Shown here piece after piece: positions 25,401-35,595 of a stretch of DNA of 64,000 nt. The notes beneath the pieces were generated by a model. The model was given only the letters and a program-made list of their open reading frames with translations. It was not told the origin of the DNA and searched no databases. The stretch spans positions 2,235,966 to 2,299,965 of the forward strand of contig OY482863.1 of NCBI GenBank assembly GCA_960531495.1, written 5' to 3'. The DNA is from Zeus faber. Its lineage: Eukaryota; Chordata; Actinopteri; Zeiformes; Zeidae. How positions within the stretch are numbered: the first letter of the stretch is position 1; each line of letters begins with the position of its first letter. A program made the position numbers and the translations under genes.

Positions 25401-28400
25401 TTTATTCCTTTTTTTTTGGAGGGGATTATAAAATGGGATTTTGATCACAGTAACTAAACAGCAGAAAACATGCAGCGGGTGTACAGTAGTGGTTTTTTTT
25501 TTTTTTAACAAAAACAAATTTTGATTGACATGGAGTGTTTTGATTTGAAGTCTGTTCTCATGGATCACCACTGGTCCATGTCCCAGGAATGCCCAGGCTG
25601 CCGTTCCTCCCGGAGAACCGGCTCCGCGGAGGCTTCGAGCCCCGGCACCGGTGGCCGGAGCAGGGGAACCGACTCAGGTGCGTGTTGCGGGCGAGTGGGA
25701 CTAAAATATCACCTTGTGTTGTTTTTTTATTGTTTCAATATTATTGATTAGTTTTGATTCACATCACACGACCCTAACCCTTAAAAGAGGCAACGGTGTC
25801 ATTTATTATAGACTCTTCTTTATTGATATATGATAATTGTAGAATTGCTGACACTCCAATTTCCCTTTAGGGTATTGATCTAGAAATAATTTGAAAGAAT
25901 ATTAGAGATATAAGATATTTCATGAGTCATGTTTCATACTAGGGAACCGCTGAAAGCTTTAATTTACAAACCCCCGGTATAACAACGTAAGACTCATAAC
26001 CCTAAAGGGGAAGTTCAGGATATCAAAAAGCCTGTTTCTCCGTGTGGCAGGGAGGAGCCGGCGGAGGAGCAGGCGGAAGCAGAGGATGCTGGGATGCGAG
26101 CGGTGCCCCGTGCTGCCGGCCTGGCCGCCGTGGAGCGCCTCCAGAGGGCGGCGCAGGACGAGCCTCCGACCGGACACGGGCACCCGTCCCCCCCCAAGAA
26201 GGCCTTCAGGGCCCCCAGCATCTCCACCCTCTGCAGCATGGCCACCAGGGCCACCGTACACCTCATGACCGGTCAGTGACACTAGTTAATACACTAATTA
26301 ATACACTACTTAATAAACTAGTTAATACATTAGTTAACACATGAGTTAATACACTACTTAAAACACTAGTTGATACACTAATTGATACACTAGTTAACAC
26401 ACTAGTTAATACACTAGTGAACTTGGTACAGTAAAGGTTTCTCTGAAGCGTCATGACAACGTGCTGAGAGAAAGTGGAGCGTCTACGTGTCCATCTAGTG
26501 TTTCCCATAAGGACACCAGCACCTCAGCTCCCAGCACGCAGTACAGCAGCAGAGTATCGTACGTAGTACTGTAGCAGCGTGTGCTCCGCCCTCAGCTCCC
26601 AGCACGCAGTACAGCAGCAGAGTATCGTACGTAGTACTGTAGCAACACGTGCTCCGCCCTCAGCTCCCAGCACGCAGTACAGCAGCAGAGTATCGTACGT
26701 AGTACTGTAGCAGCGTGTGCTCCGCCCTCAGCTCCCAGCACGCAGTACAGCAGCAGAGTATCGTACGTAGTACTGTAGCAACACGTGCTCCGCCCTCAGC
26801 TCCCAGCACGCAGTACAGCAGCAGAGTATCGTACGTAGTACTGTAGCAGCGTGTGCTCCGCCCTCAGCTCCCAGCACACAGTACAGCAGCAGAGTATCGT
26901 ACGTAGTACTGTAGCAACACGTGCTCCGCCCTCAGCTCCCAGCACGCAGTACAGCAGCAGAGTATCGTACGTAGTACTGTAGCAGCGTGTGCTCCGCCCT
27001 CAGCTCCCAGCACACAGTACAGCAGCAGAGTATCGTACGTAGTACTGTAGCAGCGTGTGCTCCGCCCTCAGCTCCCAGCACGCAGTACAGCAGCAGAGTA
27101 TCGTACGTAGTACTGTAGCAGCGTGTGCTCCGCCCTCAGCTCCCAGCATGCAGTACAGCAGCAGAGTATCGTACGTAGTACTGTAGCAACACGTGCTCCG
27201 CCCTCAGCTCCCAGCACACAGTACAGCAGCAGAGTATCGTACGTAGTACTGTAGCAGCGTGTGCTCCGCCCTCAGCTCCCAGCACGCAGTACAGCAGCAG
27301 AGTATCGTACGTAGTACTGTAGCAGCGTGTGCTCCGCCCTCAGCTCCCAGCACGCAGTACAGCAGCAGAGTATCGTACGTAGTACTGTAGCAACACGTGC
27401 TCCGCCCTCAGCTCCCAGCACGCAGTACAGCAGCAGAGTATCGTACGTAGTACTGTAGCAGCGTGTGCTCCGCCCTCAGCTCCCAGCATGCAGTACAGCA
27501 GCAGAGTATCGTACGTAGTACTGTAGCAGCGTGTGCTCCGCCCTCAGCTCCCAGCATGCAGTACAGCAGCAGAGTATCGTACGTAGTACTGTAGCAACAC
27601 GTGCTCCGCCCTCAGCTCCCAGCACACAGTACAGCAGCAGAGTATCGTACGTAGTACTGTAGCAGCGTGTGCTCCGCCCTCAGCTCCCAGCACGCAGTAC
27701 AGCAGCAGAGTATCGTACGTAGTACTGTAGCAGTGTGTGCTCCGCCCTCAGCTCCCAGCACGCAGTACAGCAGCAGAGTATCGTACGTAGTACTGTAGCA
27801 ACACGTGCTCCGCCCTCAGCTCCCAGCACGCAGTACAGCAGCAGAGTATCGTACGTAGTACTGTAGCAGCGTGTGCTCCGCCCTCAGCTCCCAGCATGCA
27901 GTACAGCAGCAGAGTATCGTACGTAGTACTGTAGCAGCGTGTGCTCCGCCCTCAGCTCCCAGCACGCAGTACAGCAGCAGAGTATCGTACGTAGTACTGT
28001 AGCAGCGTGTGCTCCGCCCTCAGCTCCCAGCATGCAGTACAGCAGCAGCCTGTCGTGCCTGACCCCGGAGCTGGCCGAGCTGCTGCTGGGCCACATGTCT
28101 CGGGAGCGGCTACTGCGTCCTCGCACCCTGGAGCTGTTCTTCGGCTGCCCGCTGCAGAAGTTTGTCCTCAACTGCTACCCGTACTCCACCAACGACCTCC
28201 TGCGGCAGCTCCGCGCCTTCCCCGCCCTCAAGCACCTGAGCCTGGTCAACTCGCCACTCATCACAGGTTTGGAAAAAGGGAATTTTACAAATGAGTAACT
28301 CCTGGAGTCGCTCATGTGGTGGATCAGGGAGGCGGCGTTGATGCAGGTGTTTAGTAGCGTGTAGGATACCGTCTGTTCCGTTCACCCTGAAGGGAACTTG

Positions 28401-31400
28401 GGCCGTCAGATCCTGCGCCCATGCATTTAAACTCATTAGTATTTTAACATTAATTTATTTGATGGTGCAAACACTTCTCTTGACTTTGTCAGTTTCTCTG
28501 TCATGGTTTGATGATAAAAATAATAAAACCTTTGTCAGATGAAAGTGCATCAAGTGCTACATAACCCCAGTGATGCTGTTTTAACAGATATATACTCTTA
28601 TTTCTCCTCAATCTATGTTGTCATTCAACGTTCTAGTTTAAGAAAACACACTTGGTGGAGGCAACTAGTTTTTAAGTTGGAGGCAATAACTGACCCCTTG
28701 AATCTCCTGTGTCCGTGCTGCAGATTCTGGTCTGTCGGTGCTGTCCAGTTTGGTCAAACTCCAGTATCTGAACCTGGCGTCCTGCAGCAAGCTGACCGAC
28801 TCCTGCCTGCACTGCATCACAGGTGCGTCCTCCTCCCGTCACAGCGGCAGTTCGGCCTGGAAACGGCAGTTCAGCCAACGGCCACTAGATGGTGCCCCAG
28901 AAAAAAAGGAGAAATACAAAGTCACATCAGTTTGCTTTTCCTGGAGGGCGTCTGGGTTGTGATTTTAATGTTATTTTCCCTTTCAGAGGACATAAATGAC
29001 AACACTGATATGAATGATATTCGTGTTCGAGCAAGGTGGGCGTGTCTCTTCCTTCCTCCGACTCTGGCGGTTTAAATTCAAATATATTTTCTGAAATTAA
29101 ACCTTTCATTCATGATTTTATTTCATCATATCCGTCAAATAGCTTAATTACATATGATATAAGCTGTTGAACCATGTTGGATTACTTTGCCGGTAGAGAA
29201 ATACAAGGGCCCCCATTAGAAGCAGGTTGGCCGCCACTGGTCCACGTTGTGATGATGAATCCAACAGATGCGTGCAGGAACGCTGGGCTCCACCATCATC
29301 TGCTAAGACGTCTTAGGTGCTGAGGAACAGGGTTTGACCCGTACCAGGCATTTTGTCAACCTCGTTGTTGTTACGTCAAATATAATGGTGTCTTTGTTTT
29401 GCAACACGGTCGTTTTTCAGAATAACAATCGATTTTCCATTTATACAGTACGTGTTTATGTGTTTACTGACGTTGCCATTAGGACCAGGAGATAATCATA
29501 AGGCAGGTTTCTCACCCTGTCGCTTGAATTTTCTAAAACCCCAAAATATACAAGACAAAAAAATATATAAAAATGTGCACCTTCATCCGGAAAATGTGAA
29601 ATATGTGTGTTGACTAGTAAACGGGCTAAAACTCGTTTTGGCACCAGTACGGTCCTTTTTATTGTTTACTGATCATTTTTCCCACATCTCAACTCATCAA
29701 ATTGCATCGATCACAGTGTTAAAGACCGCGTCAGCGTTTTGGCGTCTTTATGTTTATTTTCACCAAATGCTGCATCGTGAGCTTTGTGTTTTTCCTGCCG
29801 TTCGGTTCACTTCAGTTTGGAATGAAAATCAGCTTGAAACTCACTTGACTTTGAGTTAATGTTGCCTTCTCTAATCTAATGCAGATACAATCACGGATTC
29901 CATGTGTGTCCCTGCCAGAAAATAGTCCCTGTAGAGAAGATGATTTTACAAAATGGACCTGAATGTCGGCTGGAGAAGCTGGGGGTTCATCACCTGAGCG
30001 TTTGAATACAGTCGTTGTAGTATTATAAACTGTGGCAACGTGGTATAAAATGGGATCCTTCATGTTAAAACACAGCTGTGGTTCTTTAAAAGTCACTCGT
30101 ATTTACTCCCTCGTAGTACTTATCTGAACAGAAACAAAAACCCCTTCCTTTGTGATCTGAACCCGGCTCCAGGCCTGAAGAGCCTGTGCTTCCTGACTCT
30201 GGACCAGACCAAGGTGACCGATGCGGGGGTCGTCTCCTTCCTGCGCTCGGCACCCCCCAGCCTCACGCAGCTCAGCCTCAACCAGACGGCCGTGACCGAG
30301 CTCACCATGCGCGCCCTGCCCTCCTGCGTGCCACAGCTCCGGCTGCTCAGCATCAAGCAGACCCGGGTACCGCACGCTCCGTCACCTCCGTCAGCACCAT
30401 CGGAACACTTTACTTAGGCATAGTATAATATACTTTATGAAACAGTTTCAAAAAGGCTGATGAAGCAGGGACACTAAAGTATGACGTCAGACCCGTTATA
30501 AAAAATAAAATATGGAACTTTATGTACATTTAACCTTTTATTTACTCTACAAAACTGTAAATCAAAGTAAGGGCCGTCACTACCTGGTGATTTTAGTGGG
30601 CAGTTGTTTGTTTTTTTCTTTTTCTTTTTTCAGTTTAGCTTTAAACTCATGGAAGCAGATCAAATATTTCTAAATCAAACACAAATCAAACAAGGGAATT
30701 AAATGTGAGTATAACAATGAACATGTATACACACATTTACTGTATCATGCTGTTTACTGTGTGAATGTATTATTGCATGGTTTTTAAATTCCCCTGTTTG
30801 ATTTGTATTTAATGTACTATTAATGGATGTATGTATATATTTTTCTTCTAACAAATGGGTTCTATATGAATTAACATTCTGAGCGTTGGGTTGGTAAATA
30901 ATTAAAAAAAAAAAAAAGAATAAAAACAAAACACAGCTTTAAGATGCGTGACCGTGAATCTCTGCACGATCTCATCCAAGTCACTGCAAATCTCTTTTGA
31001 GAATAATTGTCTTTTATGTTCATTGTTATTCCTCAATGGGAAGAAAAGCCCTGAGCACCGGAATAAAACAGTGTGTGTCGTCCACACTGGGTGGATTTGC
31101 CTTCACTCATCTGATGAAATCCTCCTTTTTATTCCACCGTCTTGTCCCTCGGTCCCTCTGGGTCTCCCCAACGATGGCCGCCCTCCGTGACGTCTCCGCG
31201 GTGACGCTGTCTCCATCGCCCAGGTGAGAGACGTGTCGGCACTGGCGGAGCTGCACTGCCTGCAGACGCTCCACCTGGACGGGACGGGCGTAGCCGAGGA
31301 GGCTCTGACGCACCTGGCCGCCCACCCCGCCCTGGCCACCCTCAGCCTGGCGGGCGTCGCCGTGAAGGACGGAGACCGAGCGCTGGAGATCATCTCAGGT

Positions 31401-31467
31401 GCCAAAAAGCAAAAGTACTTATCCTGAAGGGGAGTGTTGGTCAAGAAAATAAAAGCAATATACAATT

Positions 31468-31512
<45 letters not shown>

Positions 31513-32354
31513 AATCATCATCATCATAATAGTTAAACAAAAAAAATATACAGTATATAGAAATACAAAATGGCAATAAAATCGTAAAAACTATAAAAGG
31601 GCTAAAGTATGAATCATGTTGGGTAGCATGACATCGCTGGAGTAGATTTCTCTAAAAAATGACGAAGTGACATGATGGAGATATTGTCTCGTGGTCGATG
31701 GCTGATTAATTGGGCCGATATTTGCGCATTTTGAGATAATCGCCATCACCTGATGCCTGCGCTGACGAGGCCGAGAAACAAAGTCTGCAGACTAGTGTTG
31801 TCAAAAATATCTATTTTTCTATACATATCCATTGTGAGTATTTGAAACTGTTGAAATACTCGTTTTCAGCACTATTGATAGACCAGTATCAGCTGCTTCC
31901 TCACTCTCTGCTCCCACAGCGAGTCACTCACACCGCTGCAGCGCCCACATACTGTACCCCCACCCCCTCTCCCCCACCCCCTCTCCTTCCGCCTCCTTTT
32001 AGTCAGTATTTTATGCACTAGTGCTCCCTCTGGTGGTGGCCTTGCAATTTACCTTACCTTAATTTACCTTTTCATGTGACATCCCATTTACATGAGCAAC
32101 ACCAGTCTCATTCTGCCACCTGTTCTGTTAATCGTAAAACACTTTTTTAAATGTATTTTCGTGTGTGCCTGCCTGCCTGCCTGCGTCCCCCAGGCCTCCG
32201 ACTGACCCAGCTGAACCTCCCCGGACGCCACTTGGTGACGGACAGTGGTCTGGCGTTCCTCTGCCGGCTGAGGCTGCTGACGGAGCTGGACCTGACAGAC
32301 TACACACAGGTCACTGACCAGGGGGTCCGCCAGCTCAGCTCCATGACCAGGTCA

Positions 32355-32402
<48 letters not shown>

Positions 32403-34464
32403 AAATGAGTACCTATTCATACACGTGTGTGAAACTCATTTTCGGTCCCAGAACCAGAGTAGTTATGAATGGATTATTATGAATGGATTATTATGAATGG
32501 ATTATTATGAATGGATTATTTCAGGAGAAGCTTCTTCCGACTAATTCTCAGACTTAAATCAAAGAGAAAATTTGTGACAAGTTATTCATACTTATTTATC
32601 CATATCTTATGGATAAATAATTTGATTGTCCATTCATTTATCCAACGTGTAACCATAGTGTATTTAAGTATTTTACGGTTGAATCTAGTGTGCAGCTACT
32701 CCCATTGAACTTATAAGTGGTTGTTTTAGGCTCTTTGAAGAGATTATGGAGTTAGATATATTATTATTAGATAGAACGTGGGGTCAGATATTGATTTAAT
32801 TATTATTGTTATTATTATTGAAAAGAACGTGGGGTCAGATATTGATTTAATTATTATTGTTATTATTATTGAAAAGAACGTGGGGTCAGATATTGATTTC
32901 ATTATTATTATTAGATAGAAGGTATCGAACCAAATCATAAATTTGACCAAAATAGTGTCCAATACTTTTGTTACCTGGGGGAGAAAGAAATGATGAACCC
33001 AATATTCATGTCAATATACTGAAGTCAAGCTACGTACTTCAAACTCATATTAATGGTTGAGGCCAAAACAATAGGAAAGGCGTGGCTGGTGTGGCTGATG
33101 TGGTTGATGTGACGGTGTCTTCTCAGGCTGAAGAGGCTTTCTCTCAGCAACATTCAGCTGACGGACGCAGGGCTGCCAGCGCTGTGTGGGCTGCAGGATC
33201 TACAGGAGCTCTACCTGAACCGAACCACCGTGAGCAGCCGGGGCGTGGCGGCGCTGGTCACCCGCCTGCCGCACCTCCAGGTCCGTCAAACCCCCCAAAA
33301 AACCCCGCGACTGATAACCAGTGTGTTTTAAAGGGAAACTCGTCGCCTGACGCAGCCGCTGGATTCACGTGGAGGGAAATTAAGCAATGAGATGATTGTT
33401 CATGTTGTTTTATCCTTTTTTTTTTTTTTTTAACTTAGAATTGCAGCTCCACTCATGTTGGTGTTGCTTAGTGAAGTCGGTAAAAAAAAACATTTTCCAG
33501 CCGTCGTCCCCAAAAAGCTCAAGATTGTAGATGAAATAAAGGAACAAACCCTGACGGCCGCTCCGAACGCTGTGTGTGCTGCAGGTGCTGAGCTTGGCCA
33601 GCACCCGGGTGGGCGACAACGTGGTGCGCAGAGGTGTCACCCACTGTCCTCAGCTGGTGAAGCTCAACCTCAGCCAGACCCGCGTCACCGACCACAGTGA
33701 GTCCACACTGACACCCGGGCGCTCACCCCAACTCTGACCCGTAGAGGCACCCGGCTTCCATTCCACAACCTCGACCCTGCCGACCCGCAGGCTGGAGGTT
33801 GTTCTGGACGTGGTGCAGACTCTTTCCACCACCGTCGCTGCAGCTCCAGTCACGAAGGCTCAGCTGTTTTGAGCCTCGTTCTTGACCAGTCGCTCAGTAA
33901 AAACAGTCCTCCCACTTGATGCAGTTGGTATAATTCACGCTGAGCTACAGTGAACGAGTGAGAAGTCATCCATTTTTTTTTTTGGCAATGATTGCACTTT
34001 ATTTTGGATTGGCAAGTACTAGATATAGATATCATATATATGGATAAAAGGTCATTGACATACATTGAAAATGTATTATTTGTCTTGTGTGAAGCCTTTG
34101 AAAATGAATAGAGCTTAAAAAGTATTTGAAAGTCCTTGAATTTTACTTTGTAATGCCAGAATGAACGTCAAGGTCGCAACCTGCGCCGTTTCTACCCAAT
34201 ACTTACCTCTCTGTTCCAAGTATGTAGAGCTTACCTGCGACACTGAATGGAGTGACGCGTGGTGCTGAAGCCTCCTCCTCCTCCTCAGGTCTGAGGTTCC
34301 TGCGCGGCCTCCAGCTGGTCCAGGTGAACCTGGACGGCAGCGGCGTGACGCTGGCGGGCGTCGCCGGCCTCCTGGCGCTCACCTCCATCCGCAGCGTCCG
34401 GGCCAGCGGCACCCGCAGCATCGCCCTGGACGACGTCTCCGATGACGACGGGGAGTCCCAGTGA
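16488..34464 (+). CDS. UBA-like/coiled-coil/UBX protein with LRR ladder (17 exons, 925 aa)
   Basis: Predicted p97/VCP cofactor with a substrate-reading LRR array. Coding exons by my reconstruction: 16488-16508, 18086-18192, 18288-18445, 19336-19493, 21858-22007, 22754-23183, 24544-24675, 25587-25677, 26051-26271, 28024-28266, 28724-28822, 30173-30366, 31224-31398, 32194-32350, 33127-33280, 33585-33696, 34289-34464. All junction phases agree. Residues 8-46 are UBA-like with the MGF loop (LREMGFSEEQIQAAVQ). Residues 121-180 form a charged coiled coil. Residues 194-271 are a UBX fold with the p97-contacting FPR loop (LLQGFPRKRF, F240-R242) and an Arg in the first strand. Residues 272-340 are proline-rich, and 358-372 are almost all Asp/Glu. 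From about 545 to 905 come roughly a dozen LRRs of the FBXL/AMN1-like LTDAGL type. No F-box is visible. The N-terminal half resembles UBXN1 in layout. I do not recognise a named gene for the whole chain. Exon 3 uses a weak donor (CCAG then GTTTTG), the least certain junction. Confidence 0.85.
17345..17845. repeat. Dispersed fish repeat in intron 1
   Basis: Contains two related blocks (AGGAGGAGTTTGTGACAGTA near 17427 and AGGAGGAGTTTGGGAAAGTA near 17631), each followed by AAAACGA(C/T)CAAAAAGTGA. The start resembles AGCTGCAAGCAGTGATCACC and the end has an AGAAGAATAATAATAAACAG run. The layout matches non-coding dispersed repeats common in fish. No ORF. Confidence 0.5.
19494..21857. other. Intron 4, with unclassified dispersed repeats
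   Basis: A GTCTGTCTGTC word followed by a CGATTATCTCGA-like stretch occurs at about 19787-19815 and again at 20673-20700. CAACTGAGTCACTTAC occurs at both 20005 and 20720. At 21010-21180 there is a segment ending in GATGTGAAAGCGCCCT, which resembles a hAT-like end. These point to one or more nested non-autonomous elements. No coding exon is seen in this intron. Confidence 0.4.
23870..24160. repeat. Dispersed repeat, second copy of the 7245-7640 element
   Basis: Shares ordered sequence blocks with the copy near 7.3-7.6 kb and ends at about 24160 in GAAGCGCCGGCCCTG, a hAT-like terminus read in reverse. It lies in intron 6 of the UBA/UBX/LRR gene. Non-coding. Confidence 0.5.
24985..25320. repeat. 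Dispersed repeat shared with 39480-39685
   Basis: Both copies carry the words GCAATGCATGGCTGCAGAGG (or CTCAATGCATAGCTGCAGAGG), then CAGCTAGCCTAGCTCCTG, then ACCTTCCA, and end near GGAGTATCCCTT or AGTATTCCTTTA. One copy lies in intron 7 of the UBA/UBX/LRR gene, the other in an abcf2 intron. Non-coding. Confidence 0.6.
26280..26422. repeat. Short tandem repeat (CTAGTTAATACA-like)
   Basis: Imperfect tandem copies of about 10-12 bp (ACTAGTTAATAC and variants) at the start of intron 9, directly after the exon-9 donor. Confidence 0.8.
26523..28018. repeat. 68-bp minisatellite, exactly 22 units, in intron 9
   Basis: Units start with CTCAGCTCCCAGCA every 68 bp from 26523 to 27951 with no indel at all. 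The 23rd occurrence, at 28019, is the real acceptor and start of exon 10, so every unit carries a copy of the acceptor (TGCTCCGCCCTCAG) and the first roughly 30 exon bases. Variants are CACGCAG/CACACAG/CATGCAG and CAGCGTGTG/CAACACGTG. Seven units have a CACGTG E-box. Units 10-15 and 16-21 form a nearly perfect 408-bp duplication. Confidence 0.97.
31468..31510. repeat. (AAT)n microsatellite
   Basis: An AAT run in intron 13 of the UBA/UBX/LRR gene. Similar triplet runs occur at 9359-9391 and 22543-22574. Confidence 0.9.
32357..32401. repeat. (CA)n microsatellite just after the exon-14 donor
   Basis: A CA run begins six bases after the splice donor at 32351. The intron 14 start is therefore length-variable by nature. 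Confidence 0.95.
32467..32925. repeat. 14-bp and 51-bp tandem repeats in intron 14
   Basis: Four copies of GAATGGATTATTAT (14 bp) lie at 32467-32520. Three copies of a 51-bp unit (GAACGTGGGGTCAGATATTG plus an ATT-rich tail) start at 32774, 32825 and 32876. The apparent minus-strand ORF with repeated KSISDPTFFSIII text is an artefact of the second array. Confidence 0.9.
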
Positions 34465-35055
34465 ACCCTGCGCTCTGATTGGTCAGACCCCCCCCCCCCC
34501 CCCCCCACTGCACTGCACTGCTTCCCCAGGAGACGACTCGGTATCAACCTGAGTCGACCGGCGCCATCGGCTTCCACAGCTTTCACATGGACCCAGTGTT
34601 GAGCAGCGATTCAGTAGCTTAAAAAGCAGGTTTAAAGTATATGTACCAACACCCAGCATGAATATTTAACAAGACAATCTACTCAAGGTAATTACATTTT
34701 ACTTTCAAGCAACTCACCTGAAAAACTTTCCAAATCATCAGATTGGCACCAACTCAATTCTAATTATTCTAATTGTCATTTGTTAACGAGGTTTAAGTCT
34801 CACAACAGGAATCGACGAGTGACTTTGTGTTTTGGGAGGAACGTTCTGAGACGACTGTGCAGCCCAATATATTTTTTTAATATTAAATATTTTGAAGTTA
34901 ACATTTGATGACACAAAGCAAAACAATGTTTCTCTTCTTTTGTTTACAGAACTGTAAAATACTGTTTATTTTGCAGACATTGTGGTTATTTTTGGATGAG
35001 ACCACCATGTCCAGTACATTTACAGATGCAGGAATGAATAAAGTTGCATTTTAAA
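34465..35055 (+). other. 3' UTR of the UBA/UBX/LRR gene
   Basis: From the TGA at 34462-34464 to just after the AATAAA at 35037. A C run at about 34488-34506 is present. The rest is AT-rich without ORF. The end point is inferred from the poly(A) signal. Confidence 0.6.
35037..35042 (+). terminator. Poly(A) signal AATAAA of the UBA/UBX/LRR gene
   Basis: Canonical AATAAA in the context GGAATGAATAAAGTTGC, about 570 bp after the stop codon, followed by TG-rich sequence (CCTGTGTTTATTTGG) typical of a downstream element. Confidence 0.65.
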
Positions 35056-35139
35056 TCTGGTTCCTGTGTTTATTTGGAGTACCCCCCCGCCCCCTCCCCT
35101 TCAGTCCCCCCCCAAAGGAAAAAAAAAAAAAAAAAAACC

Positions 35140-35145
35140 TTTATT
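35140..35145 (-). terminator. Probable poly(A) signal AATAAA of abcf2
   Basis: TTTATT on the + strand, 245 bp beyond the abcf2 stop. A second AATAAA lies at about 35178-35183 on the same strand. Either could serve. A homopolymer A/T tract follows directly at 35120-35137. Confidence 0.5.
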
Positions 35146-35389
35146 GCATTTACATCGTTAAATAAGGCAGAACCACTTTTATTTTCACAGGAAAAACAAA
35201 GTTCAACTTTTAAATATCCTAAAATGACCTAAAAGCTGCTGCATCTTCAGGTAAACAAACAAAACAAAGCGACGGCTCGTTGGAATGCAGCCAAAACACC
35301 GACGCGTCGGGAGAATCAGCCAATCAGGAACCAGGAGGGTTTACCCACCTGTGATGTCATATTGGGGGTGGGGGGGTTCTGCTGCTGCT

Positions 35390-35559
35390 TCAGATGTCGT
35401 GACCTTGCTGTTTGTCGATTTTGGACTTGAGGTGCTCCTTGTACGCCAGAATGTCCCTGTTCCACTTGGTTATGGTCTGTTTCTCACACACCCAGATCTC
35501 CTGGGCCACCTGGGGGAAGGGAGGGGGTCAGAGTGAGCACCAGACTGCCCTTGAGCAAG

Positions 35560-35595
<36 letters not shown>

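Noticed and set aside
26523-28018. 68-bp array as a possible CRISPR-like array
   Set aside because: There are no unique spacers. The units are contiguous near-identical copies in a vertebrate intron, so it is a minisatellite.
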